A stretch of 64,000 nt of DNA, from assembly GCA_001899065.1 (NCBI GenBank), contig MKUZ01000006.1, positions 198,318 through 262,317 of the forward strand. Reading direction: 5' to 3'. The position numbers and the translations under genes were made by a program. Of this stretch, positions 8,773 to 17,478 are shown piece after piece. This DNA comes from Devosia sp. 66-22 (GTDB lineage: Bacteria; Pseudomonadota; Alphaproteobacteria; Rhizobiales; Devosiaceae). The first letter of the stretch is position 1. The number at the start of each line of letters is the position of its first letter. The notes under the pieces are model-generated. The model was not told the DNA's origin and made no database searches. It saw only the letters and a program-made list of their open reading frames with translations.

Positions 8773-9815
8773 GAGGTTCTCCGGCGCGAGCGCGGATCGA
8801 GGATGCTGTAGAGCACGTCCGAAAGCATGTTGAGCAGGACGAAGACGACACCGACAAGCAGCGTGCCGCCGAGGACGGCGTTCATGTCGGCGGCGAACAG
8901 CGACGAATAGATGTAGTTGCCGATGCCGGGCCAGGAGAAGATCGTCTCGACCAGCACGGAGCCCTCGAGCAGCCCGCCATAGCTGAGCGCGATGACGGTG
9001 ACGAGCGGGATCGCCGCATTGCCCAGCGCATGGCGCATCACCACGGTGAACTCGCTGGCGCCCTTGAGGCGCGCGGTGAGGACGTATTCGCGGCTGAGCT
9101 GGTCGAGCATCACCGAGCGCGTCATGCGCGAGATGTAGGCGAGGCTGTAGTAGCCGATGAGCGTCGCCGGCAGGATCATGTGGCTGACGGCGTTCCAGAA
9201 CACGTCCCACTGGCCCTGCGTCGAGGCATCGATGAGGATGGAGCCGGTCCAGCGGGTGACGATGCCGGTGAAGAACACGTCGACCTGCCCCGGGCCCGCC
9301 ACCCAGCCGAGCTTGTAGTAGAACACGAACAGACCCACGAGGCTGAGCCAGAAGATCGGCACCGAATAGCCGATCAGCCCGACGATGCGGAACAGATGGT
9401 CGGGCCATTTCTCGTGCCAGTAGGCGGACGCGACACCCATGGGGATGCCGAGCACGACGCCGATGATGAGGCCGATGGTCGCCAGCTCGAGCGTGGCGGG
9501 GAAGAACGCGAGGAGGTCGGTGATGACCGGCCGCGACGTCGAATAGGAAATGCCGAAATCGCCGCGCAGGATCTTGCCTACATATTCGGCGAACTGCTGC
9601 CAGATCGGCTTGTCGAGGCCGAGCTCGAGAAAGACGCGCTGGTAGACTTCGGGGGTTGCCTTTTCGCCCACGATGGCCAGCACCGGATCGATGGGCAGCA
9701 CGCGGCCGATGAAGAAGGTGAGGGCGGCGAGGCCGAGGAGCGTGATCGCGACGGTCAGCAGCCAGGTGCCGAAATCGACCAGCAGTTGCAGTGGTCTGGG
9801 GAGTGTCGCGGTCAC
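8769..9815 (-). CDS. Opp/Dpp-type ABC transporter permease (DppB-like)
   Basis: 348 residues, with the N-terminal helix (LLTVAITLLGLAALTFFIGRVLPIDPV) and late segments EYVLTARLKGASEFTVVMRHALGNA (EAA loop) and ETIFSWPGIGNYIYSSLFAAD that characterise DppB permeases. It is the first permease after the binding-protein gene, separated by a strong hairpin at 9833-9858. The substrate cannot be read from sequence; peptides, opines or modified amino acids are all possible for the family. Confidence 0.94.
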   Translation of the reverse strand: MTATLPRPLQLLVDFGTWLLTVAITLLGLAALTFFIGRVLPIDPVLAIVGEKATPEVYQRVFLELGLDKPIWQQFAEYVGKILRGDFGISYSTSRPVITDLLAFFPATLELATIGLIIGVVLGIPMGVASAYWHEKWPDHLFRIVGLIGYSVPIFWLSLVGLFVFYYKLGWVAGPGQVDVFFTGIVTRWTGSILIDASTQGQWDVFWNAVSHMILPATLIGYYSLAYISRMTRSVMLDQLSREYVLTARLKGASEFTVVMRHALGNAAIPLVTVIALSYGGLLEGSVLVETIFSWPGIGNYIYSSLFAADMNAVLGGTLLVGVVFVLLNMLSDVLYSILDPRSRRRTS

Positions 9816-9832
9816 ATTGCCTCTGGAGGTTA

Positions 9833-9858
9833 GGACCGGGAGCGCGCGCCCCCGGTCC
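9833..9858 (-). terminator. Intergenic hairpin between binding-protein and permease genes
   Basis: GGACCGGG (9833-9840) pairs perfectly with CCCGGTCC (9851-9858), and the GCGCGCGC between can extend the stem after one mismatch. There is no long U run. Such stems after binding-protein genes commonly stabilise the upstream mRNA or attenuate the permease genes. Confidence 0.6.
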
Positions 9859-9865
9859 CCTGATC

Positions 9866-11476
9866 TTACTGCTTCGTCACGGCGCCGTAACGGTCATCCG
9901 AGAAGGTGATGCCGAGCACCACGCCCTTGACGCTCGAGCGCATGGCAACCTTGCGGCTGTCCTGGAACATGTAGACGAAGGGCGAGCTGTCGGTGTGCAG
10001 CTTCTGCATATCCCAGTACATCTGCTTGCGCTTTTCGACGTCCTGCTCCTGCACGGCTGCGGCGACCATGTCCGAGATCTCACCCGAGTCCCAGCCGAAG
10101 CGGTCGGCGAGGTTGCCCTTGGTGCCGTCCGGATCGGAAGGATCGTGATTGCCGAAGGCCTTCGCGTTCGAGTGCGGATCGGGATAGTCCGGGCCCCACA
10201 GGCCGAACCAGATGTCGAGATCGTGCGAGCGGTAGCGATCGAGCCACGGGCCGCCATCGACGACCTGCAGATCGAGTTCCACACCGGCCTGCGCCGCGGT
10301 GGCCTGCACGGCCTGGGCGTAGTCCGGATAGGGCGGCACGTTCCACACGACGGTGGCGAGCTTGATCGGGGTCTGGACGCCGGACTCGGCGATCAGCTGC
10401 TTGGCCTTCTCGACATTGAGCGAGTAGGGGTTGTAGTCGACATTGCCGCCGAGGAAACCATCGGGGATCATGTTCTGGTGCACCTTGATGGTGCCCTTAC
10501 CGATGGTGTCGGCGATGCCCTGGTAGTCGACCAGATACTTGATGGCTTCGACGACTTTCGGGTTGCTCAGCGCGGGGTTCCGCATGTTGAGGCCGAAGTA
10601 GTACATCGTCGACGACACACCCTCGAGCACCTGGATGTCGGCATTGCCGGAGATCGCGCCGATGTCGTCGGGCCCGAGCTTGTTGGCGATGTCGATGTCA
10701 CCCTTTTCGAGCGCGAGACGCTGCGTGGCGCTTTCCGGCATGTGCTGCAGGAAGAGCCGCTCGACGCCCGGTGCCGTGCCCCAATAATTGGGATTGCGGG
10801 TCATCAGGATCGAGACCTTGGGGTCCCACTTGGTCAGGACATAGGGGCCCGAGCCAGCCGAGTTCTCGGACTTGAGCCAGGCGTTGCCGTAGTCGTTGGA
10901 ACCGTCTTCGCGCTTGCCTTCGTGTTCCTTGACGACCTTGGAGTCGACGATGCCGCCCGTATAGGACGAGAGCACATAGAGCACGAAGCTAGGGGCGTAT
11001 TTCTGGTCGACTTCGAAGCTCAGGGTCGTGTCGTCCACGGCCTTGATCTTGTCGTTCACATTGTCCTTGGTCAGGCCGAACTGATTGAGGATGAACGAGA
11101 TACGGCTGTCGATCAGGATGACGCGGCGCAGCGAGTATTCGGCGTCCTGCGCGGTCACCGGATTGCCCGAGGCGAACTTGGCGGCAGGGTTCATCTTGAA
11201 GGTGAAGGTCTTGCCGTCATCCGACACCGACCAGCTTTCCGCCAGCACGCCGGTGATCTTGGTCGGATCGGCCGGGTCGAAGCTGACCAGCGGCTGATAG
11301 ATCTGCTGGCTCGCCAGCACGCCGCCCACTTCCGACACTTCGGCCGGATCGAGCGTGATGATGTCGTCGATCGCATCGGCGATCACGAGCGTATTGGTCG
11401 GCGTCGCCGCGATGGCGCCGGTGGCGGTCATCACCGCGCCCAGTGCCACTGCAACGAGCGCTTTGTACAAACGCAT
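9866..11476 (-). CDS. ABC transporter substrate-binding protein, family 5 (peptide/opine type)
   Basis: 536 residues from the chosen start. The N-terminus MRLYKALVAVALGAVMTATGAIA is a Sec signal peptide cleaved around AIA/ATP. The mature part has the family-5 pattern: DDIITLDPAEVSEVGG, IYQPLVSFD, VLAESWSVSDDGKTFTFKMNPAAKFASGNPVTAQD and a late KRKQMYWDMQKLHTDSSPFVYMFQ. I prefer ATG at 11476 to the upstream start at 11536 because GGGAGA lies six bases before it and the signal peptide begins there. It captures the substrate in the periplasm for the DppBCDF-like complex downstream. Confidence 0.94.
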   Translation of the reverse strand: MRLYKALVAVALGAVMTATGAIAATPTNTLVIADAIDDIITLDPAEVSEVGGVLASQQIYQPLVSFDPADPTKITGVLAESWSVSDDGKTFTFKMNPAAKFASGNPVTAQDAEYSLRRVILIDSRISFILNQFGLTKDNVNDKIKAVDDTTLSFEVDQKYAPSFVLYVLSSYTGGIVDSKVVKEHEGKREDGSNDYGNAWLKSENSAGSGPYVLTKWDPKVSILMTRNPNYWGTAPGVERLFLQHMPESATQRLALEKGDIDIANKLGPDDIGAISGNADIQVLEGVSSTMYYFGLNMRNPALSNPKVVEAIKYLVDYQGIADTIGKGTIKVHQNMIPDGFLGGNVDYNPYSLNVEKAKQLIAESGVQTPIKLATVVWNVPPYPDYAQAVQATAAQAGVELDLQVVDGGPWLDRYRSHDLDIWFGLWGPDYPDPHSNAKAFGNHDPSDPDGTKGNLADRFGWDSGEISDMVAAAVQEQDVEKRKQMYWDMQKLHTDSSPFVYMFQDSRKVAMRSSVKGVVLGITFSDDRYGAVTKQ

Positions 11477-11532
11477 GGCAGTCTCCCTTGTTGAGGTTGC
11501 AGGTTTCCGGCGGAGAACGCCGGTTGTCGTCG

Positions 11533-12027
11533 TCATCTCTCGCTGATCCCTTCAAAGGTGAAGATCAGCGCAGCGATGGGTAGAAGCGTATCGATCTGCG
11601 CGAGCGTCGCAGGGGTGAAGATGCCGGCATCGCCGAGCAGGGCGACGACACCGCGCGTCTCGCCGGCAATGACGATGGGAAAGCACGAGCAGGCGCCATA
11701 GCCCATGGCGACGAGACCGCCGGTCTCGGGAATGAAGGCGGCCATGCCGGCAACATCGTTGCCGATGACCGGGCGCCTCTCGCCCAGGATGCGGCGGTTC
11801 CAGGGATCGTCGCCCACCGGATCGACATTGCCGACCGGGAAGTCGATGGGGTTGGACGTGCCGATGCGGTGGCTCACCGTGCGGTCGGGCGCGACGGCGA
11901 TGAAGGTGGCCGTGCGCACGCCCGGAACGGCGGTGAAGAGCGCGGACAGCTCTGCGAACAGGGCGGCCGGGCCGCTCGCGAGTGCGGCAGCCAGCCGGCT
12001 GGCGAGGGCGGGATCGAGCGGACTCAT
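11533..12027 (-). CDS. GAF-domain-like sensory protein
   Basis: 164 residues. The pattern (FTAVPGVRTATFIAVAPDRTVSHRIGTSNP... PWNRRILGERRPVIGNDVAGMAAFIPE... GYGACSCFPIVIAGETRGVVALLGDAGIF) is that of a stand-alone GAF fold, a small-molecule-binding domain; no output domain is visible. The start overlaps the XRE-cupin regulator stop as ATGA, so the two are translationally coupled and probably work together. It may sense the imported substrate or a metabolite, but the ligand is unknown. Binding-protein gene follows 56 bases later in the same operon. Confidence 0.75.
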   Translation of the reverse strand: MSPLDPALASRLAAALASGPAALFAELSALFTAVPGVRTATFIAVAPDRTVSHRIGTSNPIDFPVGNVDPVGDDPWNRRILGERRPVIGNDVAGMAAFIPETGGLVAMGYGACSCFPIVIAGETRGVVALLGDAGIFTPATLAQIDTLLPIAALIFTFEGISER

Positions 12028-12623
12028 TCGGGGAACAACCTCATGGTGCCGACCCACAATTCGATCGCCGTCTCGCCGCCGACATTGGTGCCGCGATGCG
12101 GGCGACGGCTGTCGAAATGCAGCGTGTCCCCTGCCCTGAGCTCGTAGGTGGCCCCGTCCACTTCGTAGAGCATGAAACCGGCGACCAGATAGACGAAGTC
12201 CTCGCCCTCATGGCTCATCATGTCGGAGGCGTAGCCCGGCGGGACATGCGAGAGGCAGGCATTGAGCTTGGCGTCGGCGAAACCGCGCTCGAGGAATTCG
12301 TAGAATCGCGACGTGCCGTCGACCTTGAACGTCGGGCGCTGGCCGGCATGGCTCACAACCGAGTGCGAGCGCGCCGGCGCCCTCGACACGAACATGTCCA
12401 CCGAGGCGTCGAGCGCCTTGGAGACATTGTAGAGCGAGGCCAGGGAGGGTGTCGAAATACCGCGTTCGATCTGGGAGATGAACCCGATGGTCAGCGATGC
12501 CTCGTCGGCCACCTGCTGCATCGTCTTGCCGATGGCCTTGCGGCGTGCCCGGAGGCGTGCGCCCAGGCTTTCACCCGACGTGACGAAACTCTCGGACATC
12601 TCGCGGATGTCATCAGCGTCCAT
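12024..12623 (-). CDS. XRE-family regulator with C-terminal cupin domain
   Basis: 199 residues. The helix-turn-helix is near residues 20-75 (LGARLRARRKAIGKTMQQVADEASLTIGFISQIERGISTPSLASLYNVSKAL). A cupin_2 sensor fold is near 125-195 (HEGEDFVYLVAGFMLYEVDGATYELRAGDTLHFDSRRPHRGTNVGGETAIELWV). PuuR-like members of this family repress genes for polyamine or amino acid use and are released by a small ligand bound in the cupin. It heads the operon GAF, binding protein, DppBCDF, and a 15-base operator-like palindrome lies just upstream, which suggests autoregulation and control of the importer. Confidence 0.92.
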   Translation of the reverse strand: MDADDIREMSESFVTSGESLGARLRARRKAIGKTMQQVADEASLTIGFISQIERGISTPSLASLYNVSKALDASVDMFVSRAPARSHSVVSHAGQRPTFKVDGTSRFYEFLERGFADAKLNACLSHVPPGYASDMMSHEGEDFVYLVAGFMLYEVDGATYELRAGDTLHFDSRRPHRGTNVGGETAIELWVGTMRLFPE

Positions 12624-12649
12624 GCTTGCCTGCGCCCCGACCTGCGGCC

Positions 12650-12664
12650 TTTAGTGACACTAAA
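12650..12664. promoter_or_regulatory. Candidate operator of the XRE-cupin regulator, TTTAGTGACACTAAA
   Basis: Perfect inverted repeat TTTAGTG-A-CACTAAA, 27 bases upstream of the regulator start and in an AT-rich pocket of an otherwise GC-rich sequence. The likely reader is the adjacent XRE-cupin protein. Confidence 0.7.
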
Positions 12665-12680
12665 CATGTGCCGTGGGGAG

Positions 12681-13655
12681 TCAACGGGGCGCTTGCTGCG
12701 CCTCGTAAGCGATGGTGGCGAGGAGCGCGTCGCGAAGTTCTGTCGGCTCGGAGAAGCCAAGCTCCCGGCGGATGCGGGTGGTATCGAGCGTCAGGGGATA
12801 GCGCAGATCCGTGGCGTCGGCGCGCTCGTGCAGCAGCGCCTTGCGCGCGGCCGGTACGGTTTCGATTTCGAGCGGCGTGTTCAGCACCACCGCGAAACTC
12901 AGCAGCCATTCGATGGGCGTGCGCACGAAGTCCTGCCCGACATTGTAGATCCGTCCCGCACCACGCGGGTCGAGCGCGGCAAGCAGCATCGCCTCGGCAA
13001 CATCGTCGACATAGCCGTAGGAATTGGGCCATTTGGCCGCCCGTTCGTCCATGTAGGCAAGACCGCCCGCCCTGGCCGCCTTGATGGCCCAAGCGAAACG
13101 ATGCTGCGGGTCGCGCGGTCCGAAGATCATGGGCGCGCGGATGACGGTGGTGGCGAAACGGGCGTCGGCGCGGGCAGCCTCCTCGAGGACGATCTTGTCG
13201 TAGTCCTCGAACAATTCGGCGCTCACCCCCTTGGGCCGGTGCGGATTGCCGCGATAGGGATAGCGGAAGCCGCGGAGCGGATCGTCCTCCGTCGCCGGCT
13301 GCGGCTGGACAGCGGGCGATTCCTTGCGCAGCAGGCCGCCGTAATTGGCGTAGACGTCCACCGAGCTCAGCAGCATGTAGCGGCCGCCGATTTCGCCCAT
13401 GGCGTCGAGAACGGCGCGGGTGTTGAGCATGCCGAGCGCATAGATATCGATGACGGTTTCGACCCGGTGCTTGCGCAGAACCGTCACGAGCGCATCGCGA
13501 TCCATCCGGTCGGCGGCCTCGAAGACGGCCCCGCGCGGCAGGTCGACCGGGTGCTCACCGCGGGCGATGGCGATGGGCTGCAGGCCCCGCCGTACGGCGC
13601 GTTCGGCCACTGCGCGACCGATGAAGCCGGTGCCACCGATAATCGCTATTGTCAC
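12681..13655 (-). CDS. NAD(P)-dependent epimerase/dehydratase family protein
   Basis: 324 residues, extended short-chain dehydrogenase fold. The N-terminal IGGTGFIGRAVAERAVRRG is the GxxGxxG dinucleotide-binding motif. YMLLSSVDVYANYGG is the usual Ser segment; the Tyr-x-x-x-Lys pair is not clear (nearest are FRYPYRGNPHRPKG and FEDYDKIVLE), the latter YDKIVLE matching the YxxxK-E pattern loosely. FGPRDPQHRFAWAIKAARAG and the YGYVDDVAEAMLLAAL motif are typical of nucleotide-sugar or sugar epimerases. Substrate unknown. It stands apart from the operon downstream, separated by the XRE operator region. Confidence 0.85.
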   Translation of the reverse strand: MTIAIIGGTGFIGRAVAERAVRRGLQPIAIARGEHPVDLPRGAVFEAADRMDRDALVTVLRKHRVETVIDIYALGMLNTRAVLDAMGEIGGRYMLLSSVDVYANYGGLLRKESPAVQPQPATEDDPLRGFRYPYRGNPHRPKGVSAELFEDYDKIVLEEAARADARFATTVIRAPMIFGPRDPQHRFAWAIKAARAGGLAYMDERAAKWPNSYGYVDDVAEAMLLAALDPRGAGRIYNVGQDFVRTPIEWLLSFAVVLNTPLEIETVPAARKALLHERADATDLRYPLTLDTTRIRRELGFSEPTELRDALLATIAYEAQQAPR

Positions 13656-13720
13656 TTGGTCGTCTCCCAGAGCGGCTCGCTCTCCGGGTTTGCCCGCCGA
13701 TTGTCAACAGCGGCGCGACG

Positions 13721-13795
13721 CTAGCGCTCGGAACCCACCGCCATCAGGGCGTTCAGCAGCACGAGGGCCGCCGCGATGATCACCAGGCTGGTCAT
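13721..13795 (-). CDS. Predicted 24-residue single-helix membrane peptide
   Basis: ATG at 13795 is preceded by GAGGAG with six-base spacing, a strong ribosome-binding site. The 24 codons encode MTSLVIIAAALVLLNALMAV followed by GSER and a stop: one hydrophobic helix with a short polar tail. It lies downstream of the DUF2934-type gene on the same strand, 55 bases apart. It is too short for usual gene callers. No function can be assigned; small transmembrane peptides often tune a membrane partner or stress response. The strong ribosome site and clean helix argue for translation. Confidence 0.55.
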   Translation of the reverse strand: MTSLVIIAAALVLLNALMAVGSER

Positions 13796-13850
13796 TTGCC
13801 ACTCCTCGTTCAATCGGGTGCGAACGCATGCCTGTCGGCCCGGTTCCGCC

Positions 13851-14057
13851 TCAGCCCGTTGTTTTTCGGCGCGGCGCGTTCGCAAGGTCGCGGTCGGCAT
13901 TGCGCTCGCGCAGCTGCCGCTCGAGCGCACGGAACCAGTATTCCTGCTCGCGGCCAAAGGGTTTGCCGTCCTGCTCCCACAGGAAGTACGCCGTTTCCCG
14001 CACCGCCAGCTCAAAGGCGGGGTCGCTCCAGGGATCGTGTGGCGGCTGCTCGGCCAT
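13851..14057 (-). CDS. DUF2934-type small protein
   Basis: 68 residues. The segment VRETAYFLWEQDGKPFGREQEYWFRALERQL matches the DUF2934 pattern (IRxxAYxLWExxGxPxGxxxxxWxxAExxL), found in many rhizobia and of unknown function. No signal peptide or membrane helix; basic C-terminal tail (RRKTTG). ATG at 14057 has GGAG upstream with nine-base spacing. It sits between the CehA-type gene and the 24-residue peptide gene and may be co-transcribed with the latter. Confidence 0.8.
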   Translation of the reverse strand: MAEQPPHDPWSDPAFELAVRETAYFLWEQDGKPFGREQEYWFRALERQLRERNADRDLANAPRRKTTG

Positions 14058-14135
14058 TCACCAGCTCCAGATTCGTCAGTCGCAACGAGAACGTCGCAGC
14101 CTGCCGTTCGTGTCAGGAGCCGTGAAGATTTGTGC

Positions 14136-15545
14136 CTAGGAGGCGAAATAGACCGGGTTGCTGAGGGCGCGACGGAAAGGCCGATCGGTGACATCGGCGT
14201 CGCGAAGCTGCCAGGGAAGGCTGGCTCCGCCGGTGGCGGCACGGAATTCGCCGATGAGTCGCTCCCGCGCGGCTTCAGCGACGATCTCGGCGCGAACGAA
14301 GCCGCGCGCACCGGAGGGTATCGCAATATCCTGGTGCCAGTTGTCGGAGCCGATGGCCATCGACGCGATCTCGCCGCCGGCATCGATCAGGACGACGCGG
14401 TCGCCGCCGGCGCCGCGGACTTCCACATGTGCCGCACGGGCCGTCCTTACCGTGGAGCCCATCGGCTGGCCGTCGACGGTCAGAATCAATGAGGGACCGC
14501 TGGGCGATTCGGTGACATAGCCGCGGCCGGACTGCATCGCCGCGAGGATCGCGTCCTCGGACAGCTCGTCGAGCCACAACACCGTCGTCGGACGGGCAAG
14601 AACCAGCGGCCCCTCTGGCAGCAGCCGGTCCGGCTGGTGGTAGTCCGATCCGCCGATAGCCGAGAGACGCATGCCGCTCGCAAGGCGCTGCTGGTAGCGA
14701 TCGAGCGACACCCAGTTCCACGCCATCCAGGTCGATTGCCAGACCTCCTGGCAGTCCGCTTCGGGGAACTCGTAGTCCCACGGGATGGTCGGCTTGTCGT
14801 GATTGATCGAGAGCAGCCCGCCCTTCTCGTGCACCAGACGCGCCAGCGTGTGCGCATCGGCGGGCTGCGTCATGCGGAAGTCGATCCAGGCGTCGACGCC
14901 ATAGACATTGGCGTGGCCGACGGCGGTGGTGATTTCCATGGCTCGCACGAAGACCAGGTCGGGCGTCGACGCCGGATGGAAGTAGCGGCGCTGCGTGATG
15001 GTGTTGTGGTCGGCGATGGCGAGGAAGTCGAGGCCGGCCTGCCTGGCCGCCTGATGCAGCAGCTCGGGCGAACCCTTGGCATCGGAATGAAAGGTGTGGC
15101 AGTGGAGATCGCCCTTGTACCAGCCGGGCGCGGAGCGCACCGGAAAGGTCCGCGCCGGCTGCGGTTCGAGCCTCCGCGGCGCGGCGTCGAGGGCGATGGT
15201 GACGGTCACGTCGGTGCCCGCTTCGGGTACCTTGTAGAGCCCAAGAATGACGTTCCAGCGGCCGGCGGGAATGTCGCCATGGATATAGCCGGGCGTCGCG
15301 TCGTCGGTGGCGATGAAGAAGCGGTCGCGGGCGCCACCGCTCCAGCCGCGGAAGCCCTCGGCCGTGGGGTAGCCGGTATCGCGCGGGTCGAACGCGCCCA
15401 GATCGATAACGCAGTCCTCGGCAGCGGGATAGGCGAGCGTCACATCGATGCGCGTCGTGCCGGCCGGGACATCGAACGGAACGTAGAAGTAGGGATTGGC
15501 CTGCTGGTCCGCACGCGTGACATGCGCGGTGACTGAGATGCTCAC
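14136..15545 (-). CDS. CehA/McbA-family metallohydrolase (PHP fold)
   Basis: 469 residues. An N-terminal beta-rich domain of about 145 residues precedes a PHP metal-hydrolase domain: GDLHCHTFHSDAKGSPELL (HxH metal ligands), FLAIADHNTI, LLSINHDKP and IGGSDYHQPD. The family includes carbaryl and carbofuran hydrolases CehA/McbA, but most members are uncharacterised phosphoesterase-like or ester/carbamate hydrolases. The start overlaps the ATPase gene stop as ATGA, so it is the last gene of the CUT1 sugar-transporter operon 19808-14136. This context suggests it acts on the imported glycan or glycoside rather than on a pesticide. No signal peptide, so cytoplasmic. Confidence 0.88.
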   Translation of the reverse strand: MSISVTAHVTRADQQANPYFYVPFDVPAGTTRIDVTLAYPAAEDCVIDLGAFDPRDTGYPTAEGFRGWSGGARDRFFIATDDATPGYIHGDIPAGRWNVILGLYKVPEAGTDVTVTIALDAAPRRLEPQPARTFPVRSAPGWYKGDLHCHTFHSDAKGSPELLHQAARQAGLDFLAIADHNTITQRRYFHPASTPDLVFVRAMEITTAVGHANVYGVDAWIDFRMTQPADAHTLARLVHEKGGLLSINHDKPTIPWDYEFPEADCQEVWQSTWMAWNWVSLDRYQQRLASGMRLSAIGGSDYHQPDRLLPEGPLVLARPTTVLWLDELSEDAILAAMQSGRGYVTESPSGPSLILTVDGQPMGSTVRTARAAHVEVRGAGGDRVVLIDAGGEIASMAIGSDNWHQDIAIPSGARGFVRAEIVAEAARERLIGEFRAATGGASLPWQLRDADVTDRPFRRALSNPVYFAS

Positions 15546-16654
15546 AGCGGCATCTCTCCGTCGGCCGGGATACGCGCGCCGGTGCTGTCGAACAGGTGGA
15601 CGTGCTCGAGCGAGAAGCCGAGGGTTACGTCGGCGCCAAGCTCGATATGATCGTCGGTGAAGATCCGCGCGGTGACGCGCGAACCGTCGGCGCGTTCGAT
15701 GGTGACGAGGCTTTCGGGCCCCATGTTCTCGTTGGCAAAAAGCTTGCCGGAGATCGCATTGGCGGCGCCGGGCGCGGCTACGGTCAAATGCTCGGGCCGG
15801 ATACCGAGGGTCAGCGCCTTGCTCGCCTGCAACGCCGTCGCGACGCCCGAGGACATCGGCAGGCCGCCGAGGGCCAGGCCATCGGCCGACAGGAGCAGCT
15901 GACCATCGCCATGCGCCGCTTCGACCGGTACGAGGTTCATCGGCGGATTGCCGACGAAATTGGCGACGAAGGTCGTCGCGGGCCGGCGATAGATCTCGAT
16001 GGGCGGCGCATATTGGACGATGCGGCCCTGATCCATCACGGCAATGCGCGTGGCGAGCGCCATCGCTTCGGCCTGGTCGTGCGTGACGTAGACGGCGGTC
16101 ATGCCCATGTCGCGCTGCAGATGGTTGAGGAAGCCGCGCGCCTCGAGCCGGAGCTTGGCGTCGAGGTTGGAAAGCGGCTCGTCGAACAGATAGACGCGCG
16201 AGGGATAGACCAGCGCGCGGGCGAGCGAGGTGCGCTGCTGCTGGCCGCCCGAAATCTGGCTCGGCAGGCGGTTGAGCAGGGTGCCGATCTTGAGCACGTC
16301 GGCGACCTCGCGGGCGCGCCCGTGGCGTTTCTCGACGCTCTCGCCGCGCACCTTGAGCGGATAAGCGATGTTGTCGGCAAGATTCATGTGCGGGTAGAGC
16401 GCGTAGTCCTGGAACACCATCGAGATCTGGCGGTCCTTGGGATGGAGGCCGGTGACGTCCTGGTCGCCGATGAAGATCTTGCCCGAGGTAGGCGTCTCGA
16501 GCCCGGCGATCATGCGCAGGCTGGTGGTCTTGCCGCAGCCGGAGGGACCGAGCAGGCAGACGAACTCGCCGTCGCCGATGCTGAGGTCGACGCCGGCGAC
16601 GGCGGTGAAACTGCCGAAGGTCTTGGTGACATTCTCGAAGACGACGGATGCCAT
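15542..16654 (-). CDS. Carbohydrate ABC transporter ATP-binding protein (UgpC/MsmX/MalK type)
   Basis: 370 residues. Walker A GPSGCGKT, Q-loop MVFQDYALYPHM, signature ISGGQQQRTSLARAL, Walker B VYLFDEPLSNLD, switch VTHDQAEAMAL, then a C-terminal TOBE/OB regulatory region (LGIRPEHLTV, ITARIFTDDHIELGADVTLGF). It powers the CUT1 permeases encoded just upstream; its start shares one base with the permease stop (TGATG). It is the only MalK-type ATPase in the window although four other CUT1 permease pairs (one partly visible) lack one, so it may serve several importers, as MsmK/MsmX do in Gram-positives. That sharing is inference. Confidence 0.95.
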   Translation of the reverse strand: MASVVFENVTKTFGSFTAVAGVDLSIGDGEFVCLLGPSGCGKTTSLRMIAGLETPTSGKIFIGDQDVTGLHPKDRQISMVFQDYALYPHMNLADNIAYPLKVRGESVEKRHGRAREVADVLKIGTLLNRLPSQISGGQQQRTSLARALVYPSRVYLFDEPLSNLDAKLRLEARGFLNHLQRDMGMTAVYVTHDQAEAMALATRIAVMDQGRIVQYAPPIEIYRRPATTFVANFVGNPPMNLVPVEAAHGDGQLLLSADGLALGGLPMSSGVATALQASKALTLGIRPEHLTVAAPGAANAISGKLFANENMGPESLVTIERADGSRVTARIFTDDHIELGADVTLGFSLEHVHLFDSTGARIPADGEMPL

Positions 16655-17478
16655 CAGGCCTTAATCCCCCCGAAGAAGCGGAAGCCGAAGCGCCAGCTCA
16701 CGAACAGATAGAGCAGGACGACCGGCAGCGAATAGATGAGTGCATAGGCGGCCAGCAGCGTGACGATGGGCGTGCCGGCTTCCGAGTAGAACGAGTAGAT
16801 CGCGACCGAGGCCGGCATCTGTTCGCTCGAGCGCAACAGGATGAAGGGGATGAGGAAGCTGCCCCAGATATTGACGAAGGCCCACACCACGATGACGACG
16901 ATGCCCGGCCGGATGACCGGCAGCGCGACGTCGAAGAACGCCTGCAGCGGCGAGGCGCCGGCCACCATCGCGCTCTCCTCGTAGCTTTTGGGAATGCCGT
17001 CGATGAAATCGCGCAGGATGAACATTGCGGTGGGCAGGAGGCCGCCGGCAAAGACGAGGATGACGGCGAGCTGCGTGTCGATGAGCCCCATCGCCGAGAT
17101 GATGAGGAAGATGGGCACCATGGCCGCCGAGCCGGAGACGACCGACGAGAACAGCAGCAGCACATAGGTGACGGCGCTCTTGCCCGGGATGGTGGAGCGC
17201 GACAGGGCATAGGCCGCGAGGGTCGCCGCGGCGCCGATGAGGATGACCCCGCCGACACTCTGGATGAGGCTGTTGAACAGCGCGCGGACGGCGAAGCTGT
17301 TCTGGAAGACGGTGGCGAAATTGCTAAGCGTCCACGGATCAGGCAGCGCGAGGCCCATTTCAGCCCGCGCGTTGAACGGCGCGAAGATGAACCAGATCAA
17401 CGGCAGGGCGAACAGCACGCCGAGCAGCGCAGCAAGCACGGAAAAGCCGATGCGCGACAGGAAGGCGCCGCCGCTCAT
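16654..17478 (-). CDS. CUT1 sugar ABC transporter permease (MalG-like)
   Basis: 274 residues with six predicted helices. The EAA loop is SYEESAMVAGASPLQAFFDVALPVIRPGI, and the C-terminus RFGFRFFGGIKA is typical of MalG-type subunits. The start overlaps the partner permease stop as ATGA; its own stop overlaps the ATPase start. Inner-membrane subunit of the importer whose binding protein is at 18453-19808. Confidence 0.94.
   Translation of the reverse strand: MSGGAFLSRIGFSVLAALLGVLFALPLIWFIFAPFNARAEMGLALPDPWTLSNFATVFQNSFAVRALFNSLIQSVGGVILIGAAATLAAYALSRSTIPGKSAVTYVLLLFSSVVSGSAAMVPIFLIISAMGLIDTQLAVILVFAGGLLPTAMFILRDFIDGIPKSYEESAMVAGASPLQAFFDVALPVIRPGIVVIVVWAFVNIWGSFLIPFILLRSSEQMPASVAIYSFYSEAGTPIVTLLAAYALIYSLPVVLLYLFVSWRFGFRFFGGIKA

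Noticed and set aside
9791..11494. A 567-residue open frame on the plus strand opposite the family-5 binding protein
   Set aside because: Shadow of the real gene; low-complexity composition and no signal peptide or motif.
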